Origin: Epinephelus fuscoguttatus
Taxonomy: Eukaryota; Chordata; Actinopteri; Perciformes; Serranidae
Length of the DNA stretch: 64,000 nt
Assembly (NCBI RefSeq): GCF_011397635.1
Contig: NC_064763.1
Location: 21,155,437-21,219,436 of the forward strand
Direction: 5' to 3'
The notes beneath the pieces were generated by a model. It was not told where the DNA came from. It did not search any database and saw only the letters and a list, made by a program, of their open reading frames with translations. Positions 49,541-62,300 of the stretch are shown here, one piece after another. Both the position numbers and the translations under genes were made by a program. Numbering within the stretch: position 1 is the stretch's first letter; each line of letters begins with the position of its first letter.

Positions 49541-50953
49541 CTCCCTGTACAGTATGCGGCTGACCGAACTCATGAAACACTATGCATGAGGCGACCGGTA
49601 CTCTGGATTCTTATGATCCTTCATTTTGAGGTAAGCACACACGGGCTGGACTGTCTGGCGCGTTTGGTCAGTTCCATACGTTTTACGGACCCGGAGGGAC
49701 ACTAAGTGGTAATAAAACGGGATTACTATGGCTATGGCTCGGTTGCATCAGCAGCAGCAGAACTGTTGGCACTTAATGTAAGCTGTATAACAATTTCCTT
49801 TTGTCTAGTGGTGTAGTATCTGTCTGGCTTTCTGTGTTGCAGTCTGAGGTAGGTGTGCAGCAGATGTTGGATGAGCAGTTTACACACTCAGTTGTTGTTT
49901 TTTGGTGTAATTGGTCCCAGAAAATGCTTCAATACTGCTTTTCATGCAAGTATATTGTTGCTCACATGGACAATTACACATGGATTGCCAGTGCATTGAA
50001 TGTCTATAAGAACCAGGCACTTAAATGAGTCTTACCAGTGTAGATATGAGTTTGTCTGCTATTTTCTGGCTTTGATGTGTTCAATTTCGTAAGTGGACAG
50101 TGTCTTTGTGAATTCCCAGCAGCTGTAAAACTGTTTGGGGAGAAGTGTATATTTCGCTGTCACCGTATGACAGTTTATTGCTCTAATTTTGGATCAAGAT
50201 CAACGGATCTGCTGACTAAAGAGCTGCAGTCACCAAACTTGGGAAGACAGGAGCTTGTTTTTTTGCTGTAATTCTGGCTTGCAGTCCAGTGATGCAGAGT
50301 GAATTGGAAGTGGCAGGCCTAACTGGTCCAAATGATAAAATCTCTCCTCTTAAATCATTTCCAAAATTTCCGGGACGAAGGGGAGTGTCAGACACAACTA
50401 TCAGTTTTCTCAACTCCATCGCTTTAACAAGGTAAAGATGCATCAGAGTGCAGAACCTTGGCTCCCGTTTCAGTTTTAAATGAGATTGCCATCTTGGTTT
50501 GAGTCAACAGTGACCCACATTATCACAGCGGACCAGGTTTCACAGCTGGACATCTGAAGCTTCTGCTTCTTTAGCATTTATAAAGTCTGAATCTGCTGTG
50601 TTTGGAGGTACCTGAACTTGACTATATTTCTTCTCCAAAAAGGAAATACACCTTGATCTACAATGAGGCATCGTTTTCATCCAGAGCAGAAACTCTCCTT
50701 TTTCTCTACCCAAAGTTCACACAAGTGTGGCTGGACTGAAAAAAGGCTGAGCTGTCTCTGGTCACAAACAAAAGGCTTATGTGGTGCATGTTATTAGAAG
50801 ATGGCCACAGAGAATGTTTTATGCTGAAGGGAAAACAACAACAGGCGGTTTTGGTCCCACAACATGAGCAGCTCTTGGTGTGACACCAGGGGCGTTGCTC
50901 AAAATTTTGTACCTTATACACAGGCATTCTCTAAGGGCCCCTGCCTGCATCTA

Positions 50954-51946
50954 AAGCCCAGTTCAGACCAAAGATTTGCTACAAGACGAAACCATTTTAG
51001 AACGTTGCAGAGAAAAGTTGCAGCAGTGTGAAGTGGCCGGTCTGAGCTTGACTCAAGCCGGCTGATGGTGTCACCTGCAACTCAGCCGGTCAAATCTCTG
51101 GTGGCTGGTTTTAGAACGCAGAGCCCGTCACCTGTTTCTACAGCCAATCGGTTTTAGTAAGGTCCGCTGGTCAAGTCAAAATGGCCGCAGATGGCGTGTT
51201 TGCTTGCAGTGGCAGGTGCTCTGTCCCAGCGGAGCCCTCTGTTTCTGTCCTCACGGTTGGTCACTGCTGTGGCTCCCTGTAGGTGCTTATGCCCCGCCCG
51301 TACACACATTTTCATTGACTGATTAATTGGCGCTGGTTATTCATATTATTGTGGCGTATTTATTATGAATATAGTCCATTTACTGCTTGTTTTATGTTTT
51401 TTGCCATTTCATGTATCTACATAATTTAATGTTAACTACATTCATATAGTGTTTACATATTTTATTTTGCGCTTTTACGTTAAATTTTGAACTATTTAAT
51501 ATTGCGCACCTTACGTGCAGGTAATGAGAGTTCTGATCGAGTTATGCGGAGTGATATGGATAAGATGTTCAGTTGTCCTACGTTCTTTTTCGGACATTAA
51601 ATCAGGTCACACAGAGAAGCTGTCCCCGTTCTCCTACCTCACCCACAGCCCTTCTATAGTTCATAGTAACTAGTAAGTTTATAGGTAAGACATGAGAGAG
51701 AACCCTGCCTTACACTATCCTCAGTCATATTTTAAGAAGCTACAAATTATATTCAGCCACAAAATAAGCTGGAAAAGCTGCAAATCAGAACAGATGTACA
51801 GAGAGTTGTTGCATAGAGATGATACACCGTCTCGTGTAGTTGCATTGGTGTGAACCCGCAGTTTTTTAGAACGTTGCAGAACACTGCATTGCAAGTAGTT
51901 GCCTGTTTCAACTCATCTCGTTGCGAATCTTTGGTCTGAACTGTGC
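50954..51946. mobile_element. MITE family 2, long copy
   Basis: The left end CCCAGTTCAGACCAAAGATT is inverted at the right end (AATCTTTGGTCTGAACTGTG). It is about 1 kb and non-coding. It shares inner blocks (CCTGTTTCTACAGCCAAT, TGATTAATTGGCGCTGGTTA) with the short copy at 26154-26624. It directly abuts a family 1 element. Confidence 0.8.
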
Positions 51947-51947
51947 A

Positions 51948-52586
51948 TAAGGGCCCTGACACACCAAGCTGACTGTTGGCCATTGGTTCATTTCAGGCTG
52001 TGTGTTCCACACCGTTGGCCCTTGCTGACCCCCGTCTGCCCTTGATAACTTTTTTTCCACAGATTCAGCATGTTGAATTGTCGTCAGACCCGGCGGAGCC
52101 CATTGGTGACTGAAATGACTCAGACTGCTTGTTCAGCTCAGTGTACGAGGAGAAAAATGGAAGTGAGGAAAGTAAACAAACGACTAAAGTCAGGAGGGTG
52201 TAAAATCAAATCAAACTTGTTCTTTGACAGAAACAGTTCATGATTGTTTACATTATTGTTTGCTAGCACACTGTAAATATTATTTGTTCTTTCATCATCA
52301 GGGTGTGTTTTTAATGTGCTAACTGACTAACTAGCGTCTTGAATCCGTCCTGTCAGTCTCCTGGTCTCCCTTTTTGAATGACAAATACAGACTACCGCCA
52401 CCTGCTGGAATGAAGAGTTATTTCCTCTCATGCAGGCGCAGATGTGTGCTAATTGACCATTGGCTGTGGTCTTTGTGGTGTGTTCAGATGAAACTTTTTG
52501 GCTAAACACAAGCGACGTAAGGTGACGCAACAGTTGGACTTTGTCGCCACTAGTTCTTTGATGTCCGTTTAGTGTGCCTGGGCCTA
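51948..52586. mobile_element. MITE family 1, longest copy
   Basis: It starts GGGCCCTGACACACCAAGC and ends TTAGTGTGCCTGGGCC, imperfect inverted termini. The right third (CTAAACACAAGCGACGTAAG) is the inverse of the left part of the copy at 32643. No transposase is present. Confidence 0.75.
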
Positions 52587-52839
52587 AACAGTTATTCATT
52601 CTAGCATCTTTATGGGCTCTTCTCACATGAGGGTCCTGTATACTCAGTCCTCTTTCCTCACCCAGTTCTACGCCCCTGTGTGACACTGCAAAGCCTGAGA
52701 GCCTCCCCTTGCTGCTGCCTGTCAGTGAGGATTATCTTCACTCCTGACTGCTTTCATGTAACTCAGAAAATTGTTCTTGTTTTATTTAAGATGCAATGCT
52801 AAAAATGTCTCTTCTTTTTAAGTGTCCCCTCCTTCAGAG

Positions 52840-52952
52840 TGTGAGGTGGACGGGCTCCCCAGTGGTTACGGATCCAGGGACTCCATCCTCAGGCCCGGTG
52901 CAAAGAGGGACTGGAAGAGACGAAAGCGTGGGCATCTTAGGCGTATTGACAG
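52840..52952 (+). CDS. Candidate upstream coding exon of the channel gene
   Basis: A pyrimidine-rich acceptor (CCCCTCCTTCAG) precedes this block and a good donor AG|GTAAAC follows it at 52952. Only one frame joins in phase to the open frame of the next exon. It reads CEVDGLPSGYGSRDSILRPG followed by a basic stretch ending KRRKRGHLRRID. The start codon further upstream was not found. It could equally be a 5' UTR exon. Confidence 0.35.
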
Positions 52953-53244
52953 GTAAACTCAACTGTTATGTGTGCATCTCTCTGTGTATTCATCACATGG
53001 ATCGTTTGTTTTACAGCCACTTTGCAGTCACATCTGTTCGAAGTGTCAGACAGGTCAGATGCCTGGTGTTTTATCGGGATGTTGCATTTACTGTGTGTCA
53101 GCAGTGTGGTGAGGCCTGAGTCCATTTAATGCCTCATGTGCAGCTAATAGGCTGGCTGCTGGAGGCCTGTAGACAGCCGAGGTTGCTGGCAGGAGCTGTG
53201 GTCAGTTTGAAACCCTTGTGTTCGTGTGGTTGCTGATGTTTCAG

Positions 53245-53338
53245 CTGCAGCAGCTGGGATCCAGGCACCGCCACCACCAGCCCCGAGGCTGGAATAGAGA
53301 AACAGCAGCCTTCGTTTGGACTGGGAGGAGGTGTAGCC
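53245..53338 (+). CDS. Open N-terminal extension of the channel, or 5' UTR
   Basis: An acceptor TGATGTTTCAG ends at 53244. From there to the ATG at 53339 the channel frame stays open: CSSWDPGTATTSPEAGIEKQ, then QPSFGLGGGVA, then MRCSTLLG. A long form of human TRAAK has residues before the equivalent Met, so translation may begin upstream. Confidence 0.5.
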
Positions 53339-56300
53339 ATGCGCTGCTCCACCCTGCTCGGCATCCTCACGGGGGTGCTTCTCTACTTGGTACTGGGAGC
53401 TGTGGTGTTCCGTGCCTTGGAGACTCCGCGAGAGGAGGGCAAGCACATACAGCTGCAGGACACGCGTCGGTTCTTCCTGATGAACTTCACCTGCATGGGC
53501 CCAGAGGACCTACAGACCCTTATAGAGGTACAGTAGATCTTTTGGAATATTTCTAAATGTTTAACAGATAGACAAGCATATATTAACAGTGCAGTGTCGG
53601 CAGGGAGAGCTAACTCCCCTCTATTCTTACGATTCCCAATGGGCGGGGCATCGTGGTGGGTACAGGAGCTTAAGTGCCTCTTATTCTTGTGCTCTCAGTC
53701 TATAAATGGATATTAGTGACACACCATAGTCACTTTTGTGTCAATTTTGTGCCCAGATTTTGGGCTTGTGTTCCTTTTAAATTAAGCAATATCAAACAGC
53801 AGATGTAGGACCAAGTCACTGTGTATTTTGCAAGACACAAGTAATGCCAACTATACACTAGGAGACTTTGAAAAGACTTAAAAGACCAAAGTCTGACACC
53901 GTCTTACATCTAAAGACAATGTGAGTTTTCTGTCAAACACTTGAGATTATTTCCCATCCTGCTCCCAGTGGAAAATATTACACCAAACTTCCTTTAAGAA
54001 ATATGACATTTTAACATTTTCTTATGTGTCCACAAAAACACATAACTCTAGAAACACAAGATAAAAGACGTCATGTGTTCTTGTAAATTTGGCATCAGTA
54101 CAATCCATTAAGATAAACTGTATTTGCATATAAATGTTACATTTTGGATTTTGTTGCCTCACTGAAATTTTACTGGGAAGAGGCCGTGGGAATGACCGGC
54201 TTCCTCCCGCAGTCCAAACACATGCAGGTTATTGGTGACTCTACATTGTCCGTAGGTGTGAATGTGAGTGTGAATGGTTGTCTATCTGTATGTGTCAGCC
54301 CTGTGATAGTCTGGCGACCTGTCCAGGGTGTACCCTGCCTCTCGCCCAATGTCAGCTGGGATAGGCTCCAGCCCCCCCGAGCCTTTGGGTTTTAATCTAG
54401 TCAGAATGCGCTCTTCACTAAATATAATGCCATTTCAGCAACAGAGTAATAATATTTGTTGGAAGTTGTTGTGTCACCATCTGTATGCAAACTGTCTGCA
54501 ATTAGTTTTTTGTTGACCACAAAATAATCTTATTGCTATCATTTTCTCCATCTGGTGCTCAGTTATGTAACTTGAGCTCTTCAAGGTTCTCTCCTGCAAC
54601 TTGACTGGATGCTGTCAGATTGGTTCAAACAAAGTGGATCTGGGGAATTAAGTGTCGACTTGCTGGGAATGACTAATGTTGAGGTTAGTTGAATCAGGAA
54701 ATGTAGGGAAGTGAACTGACTCGTGGCCTTTTAAATAAAATACTTTTTAATCTGTGGGCTTAGGGAATAGTACCAAGTATTATTAAGTCAAAAGGCTCAA
54801 ATCCAAGTGAAGTCAGGAGTCAGTGCTGTTAAAGTCTAAGTGGAGTTTCAAGTACTTTTAATTTTCTCAAGTCGCGTCTTAAAGCTCCAGTAGGCAACAT
54901 TGTTTTGGTATAACTGAGTAAAAATGTTATAATATCCTCTAAGCATAATGTAAATCAAGTGGTCTGAGACAAACAATAGGTTTCTGCACCTCACCATGGC
55001 TCTGTGTTCAGCCTCTAAAGAATCAGTATCGTGCCGATGTGCATCAACCAATCAAAGGTCAGCTCAGACCACTGCGTTCCTATTGGCTGTTCTACTGCAT
55101 ATGCGCGTTCCCATGCCACTGGCAGAAGGGGAGAGCAAGCGGCAATGGCGAACAGTGCACCAGGTAAAATAGCTATTCCAGCATTGGCTACAACTGCCTA
55201 CACGGCTAAACCCAAAAAAAGGAAGACAGAACCCCAGATCCCTGGAGGGAGGGGAAGGGTGAGGTGGGGCTAGGCCCGGCCAGAGGGCGCGAGGGTTGGC
55301 CGTGGGAGCGAAGCCAAGGGCCCTCCATGGAGAGCGAGAGCTGAGCCTCGGGTGTATGTGCGGGTCCGCAAGGGAGGGATGCTGTGCGGAGAGGGAGAGC
55401 CAAGCCTCGGGGTACATGTGTGGGGCCGCGAGGGAGTGATGGGGAGGGCTGCTGTGCGGTGAGGGAGAGCCAAGGCTCTCAGAGAGGGAGAAATAGAACC
55501 AAGAAGGATAAAATACTCGCATGCTTGTCTGGTAGGAGGGGCTCAGGGCGGAGACGAACGAAACCTAACTCACTACCTACTGCAGCTTTAAGTCATCAAA
55601 TTTGTGACTGGAGGTCACACTTTCGCCTAACAGTGATTTTCCTCCTCAGGTTGTGTCATTTGAAGGATTTATTACAGGCCTGAAGAGGCAAGTGTATTCA
55701 GTATATCACAAACATTTTGTCTGAGGGTCCTGACCCCCAGGGTTGCTAGCCCCAACAAGGTATTATAAACATAATGCAGCGAGGAACACTTTAGTCAAAG
55801 AAAACTTTATTTCCATTTGCAGTATTATATTTGGCGGTATGGCACTGTTCTGGGGCCTCTCTGCCTTTCCTCAGGCCTACGCAGAAAGCCTCCTCCACAC
55901 GCCTACGTGAAAAGCCATAAGGCGGAGAGAGCACACCTTTCTGCCCTTCCACGTGCATATGAGGCAAGCCTGAGGCAGAGATTGCAAACCTCCCTGCCCT
56001 TCCATGTGCCTACATGGAAAGCCTAAGGTGGGGAGAGCAGCAGCAAAGACCCCCCAGGAACAGAACAGAGCTAGCATCAGTGACAAACAGAAATGACATT
56101 AATACGTCAGACACAGCATGAAAAGGAGGAGCTGGGGTGGAGGCGGGATACAAAGCAGCTTGCAAAGGAAGCAGCAACAGTAGGCAGGCCAGAAGAATTT
56201 AAATACGGTGCTCTGAATGAGATTTGCCAGTTGGTTGCATAGAAAGGAATCATGTGATCTATCAGCTGGCTCCCTTCCATCAATCAGCTGCTCCATTAGT

Positions 56301-59300
56301 TGATTGGCTGTTTGAGATCAGCTGATGTAGCTGGGATGTGAGCTGAGCTTGACATCTTGTCCTGCCTTAAGTAACACTATGCTCAATTTTGCAAACGACT
56401 ATGATGCTGCATTATTTCCCTACTTTCTTTGTCATGCAAATTTCAGCTGCTTGAATTATAAACTCTACTCTTTAGTTAATTTTGTCCTCAAAAAAGTGAA
56501 ATGCCATGAAATTAAGTTATAAAAATAAAATTGGTAATTTTATAGATGATTTCTTTTATATAATTTTGAGGGGAAATTTTGTGTGCACATTTTTCCCCTC
56601 ACTTCTGTTTGATATACTGCAGAGTCTGAAGCTCAGAGACTGACCACCACTTGTAGATAAAAATACATTCTGGCCGGACTGCCCCACAGTTTATATTGAC
56701 TGGGAACTTGAGTCCGATTATAACTTATCATATTGGAACCGTTTTGTGGATCCTCAGGGTGACCTATTGGATTTGTTTAGAGTTTGTTGAGAATCAGCGA
56801 AACTGTCTGTGGGACAGAACAGTGAGACTGCAGACCAGATGACAGGTGTGGTCAGAGCAGCTATGTGAGGACGAGTCATCTGTGTGTGTATGCATGAAAG
56901 CCGAGCGTTATGAGACAGGTTGGCAACAGTGCTGTGATCCTGAAATGTTTGTCCTCGCTCCAGAATGAAAGTTGTAAATGACAGTTTTAGCCTGCAAAGT
57001 GATCTATAGATGTGACGGCTGACATTTGCAGAAAGGTTAAAGGAACTGAAGGACAGACAGAGCTCCTTTATTCCAACAGGTGTTGTTTGTCTTTGATTAT
57101 TTAAAGGAGACTGAGAGAAGATCTGGTGCGCTGCCTCAGTGCATCCTGTAATGTGATTAAATGAAAAGATTGAAAGGATAATGAAGATGTATGTATCATG
57201 ATTCATGTCATTAGTATTGAATGGATGATTAATATGGAACTCCAAGGTACGGAAGCCCTGAGAGGCAAGTGAGAAAAAATACTCGTGATCCATTTTCTAA
57301 GTCTGATCTAACTTGTTTTTTCTCCTGTGTTTATTAAAAGTGTTTACTATGAAATCAATTATATGTAAACAATTTGTAAAACGATTGAATAAACGACACC
57401 ATAGGTCATTTGTATAAGAAACTCATGACTACACATATTTATGTTTATGGGTCATACACATGTAGATGCGCGGCGGGTGTGCTCAAACGATGGAGCAATG
57501 CGCAAGTATTTCCCAAGCACCTATTTTTATAGATAGACAGAAATAAACAGAGTTTACCTTTTGGAATGCAGCAGCACACATCATATGTCATGTGACATGG
57601 AGCAACCAATTGTAGCCAACAGATATCTTTCCAATCCATCCATTACAACCGCTTATCAAAAGCCAGGTCATGGGGGCAATAGGCTGAGCAAAGCATTCCA
57701 GACGTCTCTCTCCCCAGCAGCACTTTCCAGCTCCTCCTGATGGACCCCGAGGCGTTTCCAGGCCAGATGAGATATGTAATCCCTCCAGCGTGTTCTGGGT
57801 CTGCCCCGGGGCCTCCTGCCAGTGGGATTTGCCTTGAACACCTCTAACAGGAGGCGCCCAGGAGGCATCCTGATCAGAAGCCCGAACCACCTCAACTGAC
57901 CCCTTTGACGCGAAGGAGCAGCGGTTCTACTCCGAGCTCCCTCCGGATGTCCGAGCTCCTCACCCTATCTCTAAGGCTGAGCCCAGCCACCGTTCTGAGG
58001 AAAGGTATTTCGGCCACTAATATCGGTGACCTCATTCTTTCGGTCACTACCCAGAGCTCATGACCACAGGTGAGGGTTGGGATGTAGATGGACCAGTGAA
58101 GTGGCTCAGCTTCCACCAGCTTATCTTTCCCTTATTCTGTAAATGTCAGTGTGTGGTATATATGAAGAAGAAGTTCATCATTTTAGTGCAGGGCTACCCA
58201 GTGCAGGGCTACCCAGAGCTTTACATTGTCCCATGGACAATAGGCCTACACACCTAAAAAACAACACCTGGAAGAAGATCAGCTCTGCACTCAGGATTTC
58301 TGTGAATTAGGCTATGATACAGTGCTTGTTATGGTCACTTAGCAACTTTAGATGCAGCCTGCCTCCTCGCTCTTGAAAGTTGGCACAGAGAACGCACAGC
58401 AGTAGCACCCAGTGCCCGACCTTGCAGTTTCCAGACGGTCAAAGATGCAACATGTTTACGTCCCTTAGTGTAGGCAGTAACCTCTTGTGGTTGTAGTTAT
58501 TATGACGGGAGCAAAGGAGGAAGTTTGATCCATCCTTTCATCCATCCATTTTCAACTGCTTATCCACAGCCGGGTTACGGGGGCAGCAGGCTGAGCAAAG
58601 CATTCCGGACATCCCTCTCCCCGGCAACGCTCTCCAACTCCTCCTAGGGCAACCCGAGGTGTTCCCAGGCTGGATGAGATATATAATCCCTCCAGCGTGT
58701 TCTGGGTCTGCCCTGGGGCTTCCTACCAGTTGGACATTGGAAGTCAGGTGTTGTAGTTGAGCATCAAAGTCTACATAGAAGGGTGGTTAGGATGGATTGG
58801 TCAAACAAACACAGGACTTTGATCCAGGAGATTGCTGTTTCTGTCCCGTATGACACAACAACTCAGTGTTATTTTCAGTTATGTACTTATGTAATGTCAC
58901 ATTCTCATGTTATGTTAAATATGTAGCATGACAACATAACAAATAACTTATATTAACCAAGCTATAATTCTTAACCAAACTTGAGTTAACCAGTAGGGCA
59001 CTAATTTAGGAAACACTCCTGTGGGTCGTATTTGAGCAGGGGTCAGCAACTGTAACTATCATAAGAGCCATTTTTGACCAATAATGATTAAAAAAACATC
59101 TGCCCGGAGCCGCAAAACATATTTGAGCCTTATGGTAACACTGCAAGTTTAGTCTAAATTAGCCCATTGATGTGAAAAATACGTCTAATTGAGCTTTCAA
59201 AAATTTGTTTTACCACAAGACAGCTCCTCTTTAGTGGGCTATTTATGATTGTTTGGTACTTTAGCATAGCAGCATTGGTGGTGAAAGCAAGCAAATTCAA

Positions 59301-62300
59301 ATGTTCCACTTTATTACAGTAAAGAAAATACACTGATATAATAAGCACCCAGTGGTTTGATTGTATCTATTGTTTGATGCTGTCAGGAGAAAAAAGTCTT
59401 GTTATTCATGAGTGAAGCAGGCAGCTGTGACAGAGTAATTCTTCAGATGTTGTTCCGCTCAACAAGCAGCATTGTGGATCAGGTTTCACTGAATGGGTGT
59501 CAGCAGATCTTTCAACAAGTCCTCAACAGAAAAGTTCCTCCCTGCCACAATCTGTCTTCACCTTGTGTAATGTGAGATGTCTCACACCACAAGATGCCAC
59601 TCTTGTACAGTCTGTTGTACATTTTCCACCTCTGGCTATAAATGAGGTTGATTATGTGTATTGAAATAAATCTATGATAACATGTGATGACAGTATCTGC
59701 AGATATGTCAGTATATGGTCATGCAGAACTGAGGTGCACTGCTCTCACTTGTCTTGTGGCGAGTATTTCCCTCTGCTGTCTCACTCTCTGTGCTGTCTGA
59801 TAATATTATAGCACTGCAATGTGGCTAAAGATGCTGACAGAATAGGATGTAAGACAGTACTGATACATTCCCGGCTGTGGTGAGGGGACTACACCGAGGT
59901 TGAGGTGCACATGGTTAACCTAATAAATGTAGCCTTTGACCCTGAATTATTTTAATGTAACATGAGCCAGGTGATGAGTAAAAATAGCTTTCAATTCACA
60001 TTTCAAATCGCTTAAGCCACAAAATCAAGACCCAGGATTTAACTACCTAGAAGGAAGTATTGTGGCGGAGAAGGGCAAACGTGCTACAGTGGCCCCAAAT
60101 ATTTCCATCACAAGAAATGTGCTACAGCTTGTAATGATGGCAATTAGAAAACACAAGCAAAAACGCTGCATGTCCAGTCAACACAATAAACGTTCTCCAG
60201 GCCTTTAGGACAGTGGTTTCCAACTGGTGGGTCACTGTCCATAAGTAGGTCGCGAGTCCATTCTGAATGAACTGAAAGTGACTCGCCAACATGTCAAGTT
60301 AGTAAAAACACACTTTTTGAAGAACAGAGAATTTCCAGCACAGAGCTTTTTATTTTGAAGTGCTGTTTCCTGCTGTAGAGTGAGTGAATAACGGACAGCT
60401 TCTTGACAGAGACGCAAACCAGCTGGACGACATAGCCAAACTGTGTGGACCTTGAACTAATGACAAAGGAGAAATCTAGACCCCATGGCTTGACCACATG
60501 GGAACCACAGCTTGATTTTCAAAGGAGAGACACCAGATGACAGACTGTGGGCCTTTCCAAAACTGGACCCTACCCGCTCACACTCCGTCTCGGAGTGTCA
60601 CTCCATTTGTCGTCACCTTCACAGCTGAATCAAGCTCCCTACATCGAGGTGTAGGACGTAACCACAGCGGCAAGCTCTGGGACACACTTCGCTCTCTGTA
60701 GCGGAGTAACGAGCTGTTGTTACATTTGGTAACCATGGAAAAGAGTAATATATGTACTGTTTTAAATTAACAATTTGATTGTATTTCCAGTCTGTTTTAT
60801 AGAGACTAGAGGGGTGTACATTTGATCCTAAATACAGTGTATGATGTCTGTATGACAATATTAAATGTCTGTTTTAGTTTGAACAGTATTTCCATTCCTA
60901 AGGGTAGTCACAAGGAATTTTATTTCATTTTTTATATGGAGGGCTGTGGCTCAGAGGTAGAGCAGGTCGTCCACCAATCAGATGATCGACGGTTCAATCC
61001 ACAGCTCGTCCAGTCCACATATCGAAGTATCCTTGGGCAAGATACTGAACCCCAAATTGCGCCCAATTGCTGTTCCATCGGTGCGTGAGTGCTTGTGAAT
61101 GGTCACTGAGTAGCAGGTGGCACCATGTATGGTAGTGTCAGCCACCAGTGTGTGGTAGTGTCAGCCACCAGCAGGTGGCACCATGTATGGTAGTGTCAGC
61201 CACCAGTGTGTGGTAGTGTCAGCCACCAGCAGGTGGCACCATGTATGGTAGTGTCAGCCACCAGTGTGTCAACGTGTTTGTGAATGTTACTCAGAAGTGT
61301 AAAGGCGCTTTGAGTAGTCAGAAGACTAGAAAAGCACTGTGCAAGTGCAGTCCAGTTATGGAGCTTCTTCCATGACAAACACAGTTCCGCGTTGCCTGTG
61401 GTCAGTAAGTCTGCATCAGTGTAGGCTCATTGTCATAGGGTTTAATAACTCACTTTCACTCCCCAGTAGATGGCTTGGGGCGGCACTCAGTGTGGCGAAC
61501 CGTCTGCCTGAACGCGGAAACAGAGTAAAAGTGTGTAGGGAGAGGTTAGTTTTTGTTTTTGTCCTTGATTTTTCATATGATTTTGGAAGTGGTACAGAGC
61601 CCGTAAAGCCCTGAGGAGTGATTTTTTATTTTATTTTATGTGCACAACTTAATTGTGTTTAGTGTACAAGTTGTTATCTTGTTCCTTCAAGATCAATAAC
61701 TTATGGGCACATCGGGACTCTTGGGGCTTCGTAGAATTGGCATTGTTCCCAAAGCTGCCACACGTTTCTCCTAATGGAAGTGTTTTGGGCCATTAGTGCA
61801 TTTGCCCTTACTGGGCCCCATAATGGGGAAATGACTCATATTTAGTGAAGTACAGCTAGTTTCAAAACTCAAAATGTGCTGTATTAATTTGGCAAACTAC
61901 TGGCCTTGTTTATACACATTAGGAGCTTCAGCGAGTCAAATGGATGCACGACTGGGATCATAAAACAGTAGGAATAAAGAAAAACATAGGGTCAACCACA
62001 CACATTGTTGTCTCTGTGACAGTGTATTAGCACTAATAGACCATGTGAAATCATTGGTTCATCATTCTCAGCTTTAAATTCAGAGTTAACAAATGACCTC
62101 AAGTACCAACGGACACAAAGCAGATAATTTGATGAAGGAATTGGATTATCTGTGCCGGCAGTGGTTCGATACACCCGGACAGAATGGAGCCGTTACTGCT
62201 GTACATCACCAGTCACTTCTTTGTCACTGATTTCCTCCCTGCTGATGCAGTGACAATGCATTTTCCAAAGCATTTCCAGGATTACTGGAATCGTTTAACC

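Noticed and set aside
55064-55522. 152-codon Pro/Ser-rich minus-strand frame
   Set aside because: It arises from the GC-rich tandem repeat in a MITE. No homology or splice signals were seen.
60945-61020. Second possible tRNA gene
   Set aside because: It has the same logic: a degenerate B-box and a common teleost SINE body follow.
61112-61269. CRISPR-like repeat array
   Set aside because: Units are directly adjacent with no unique spacers, in a vertebrate SINE. It is a tandem repeat.
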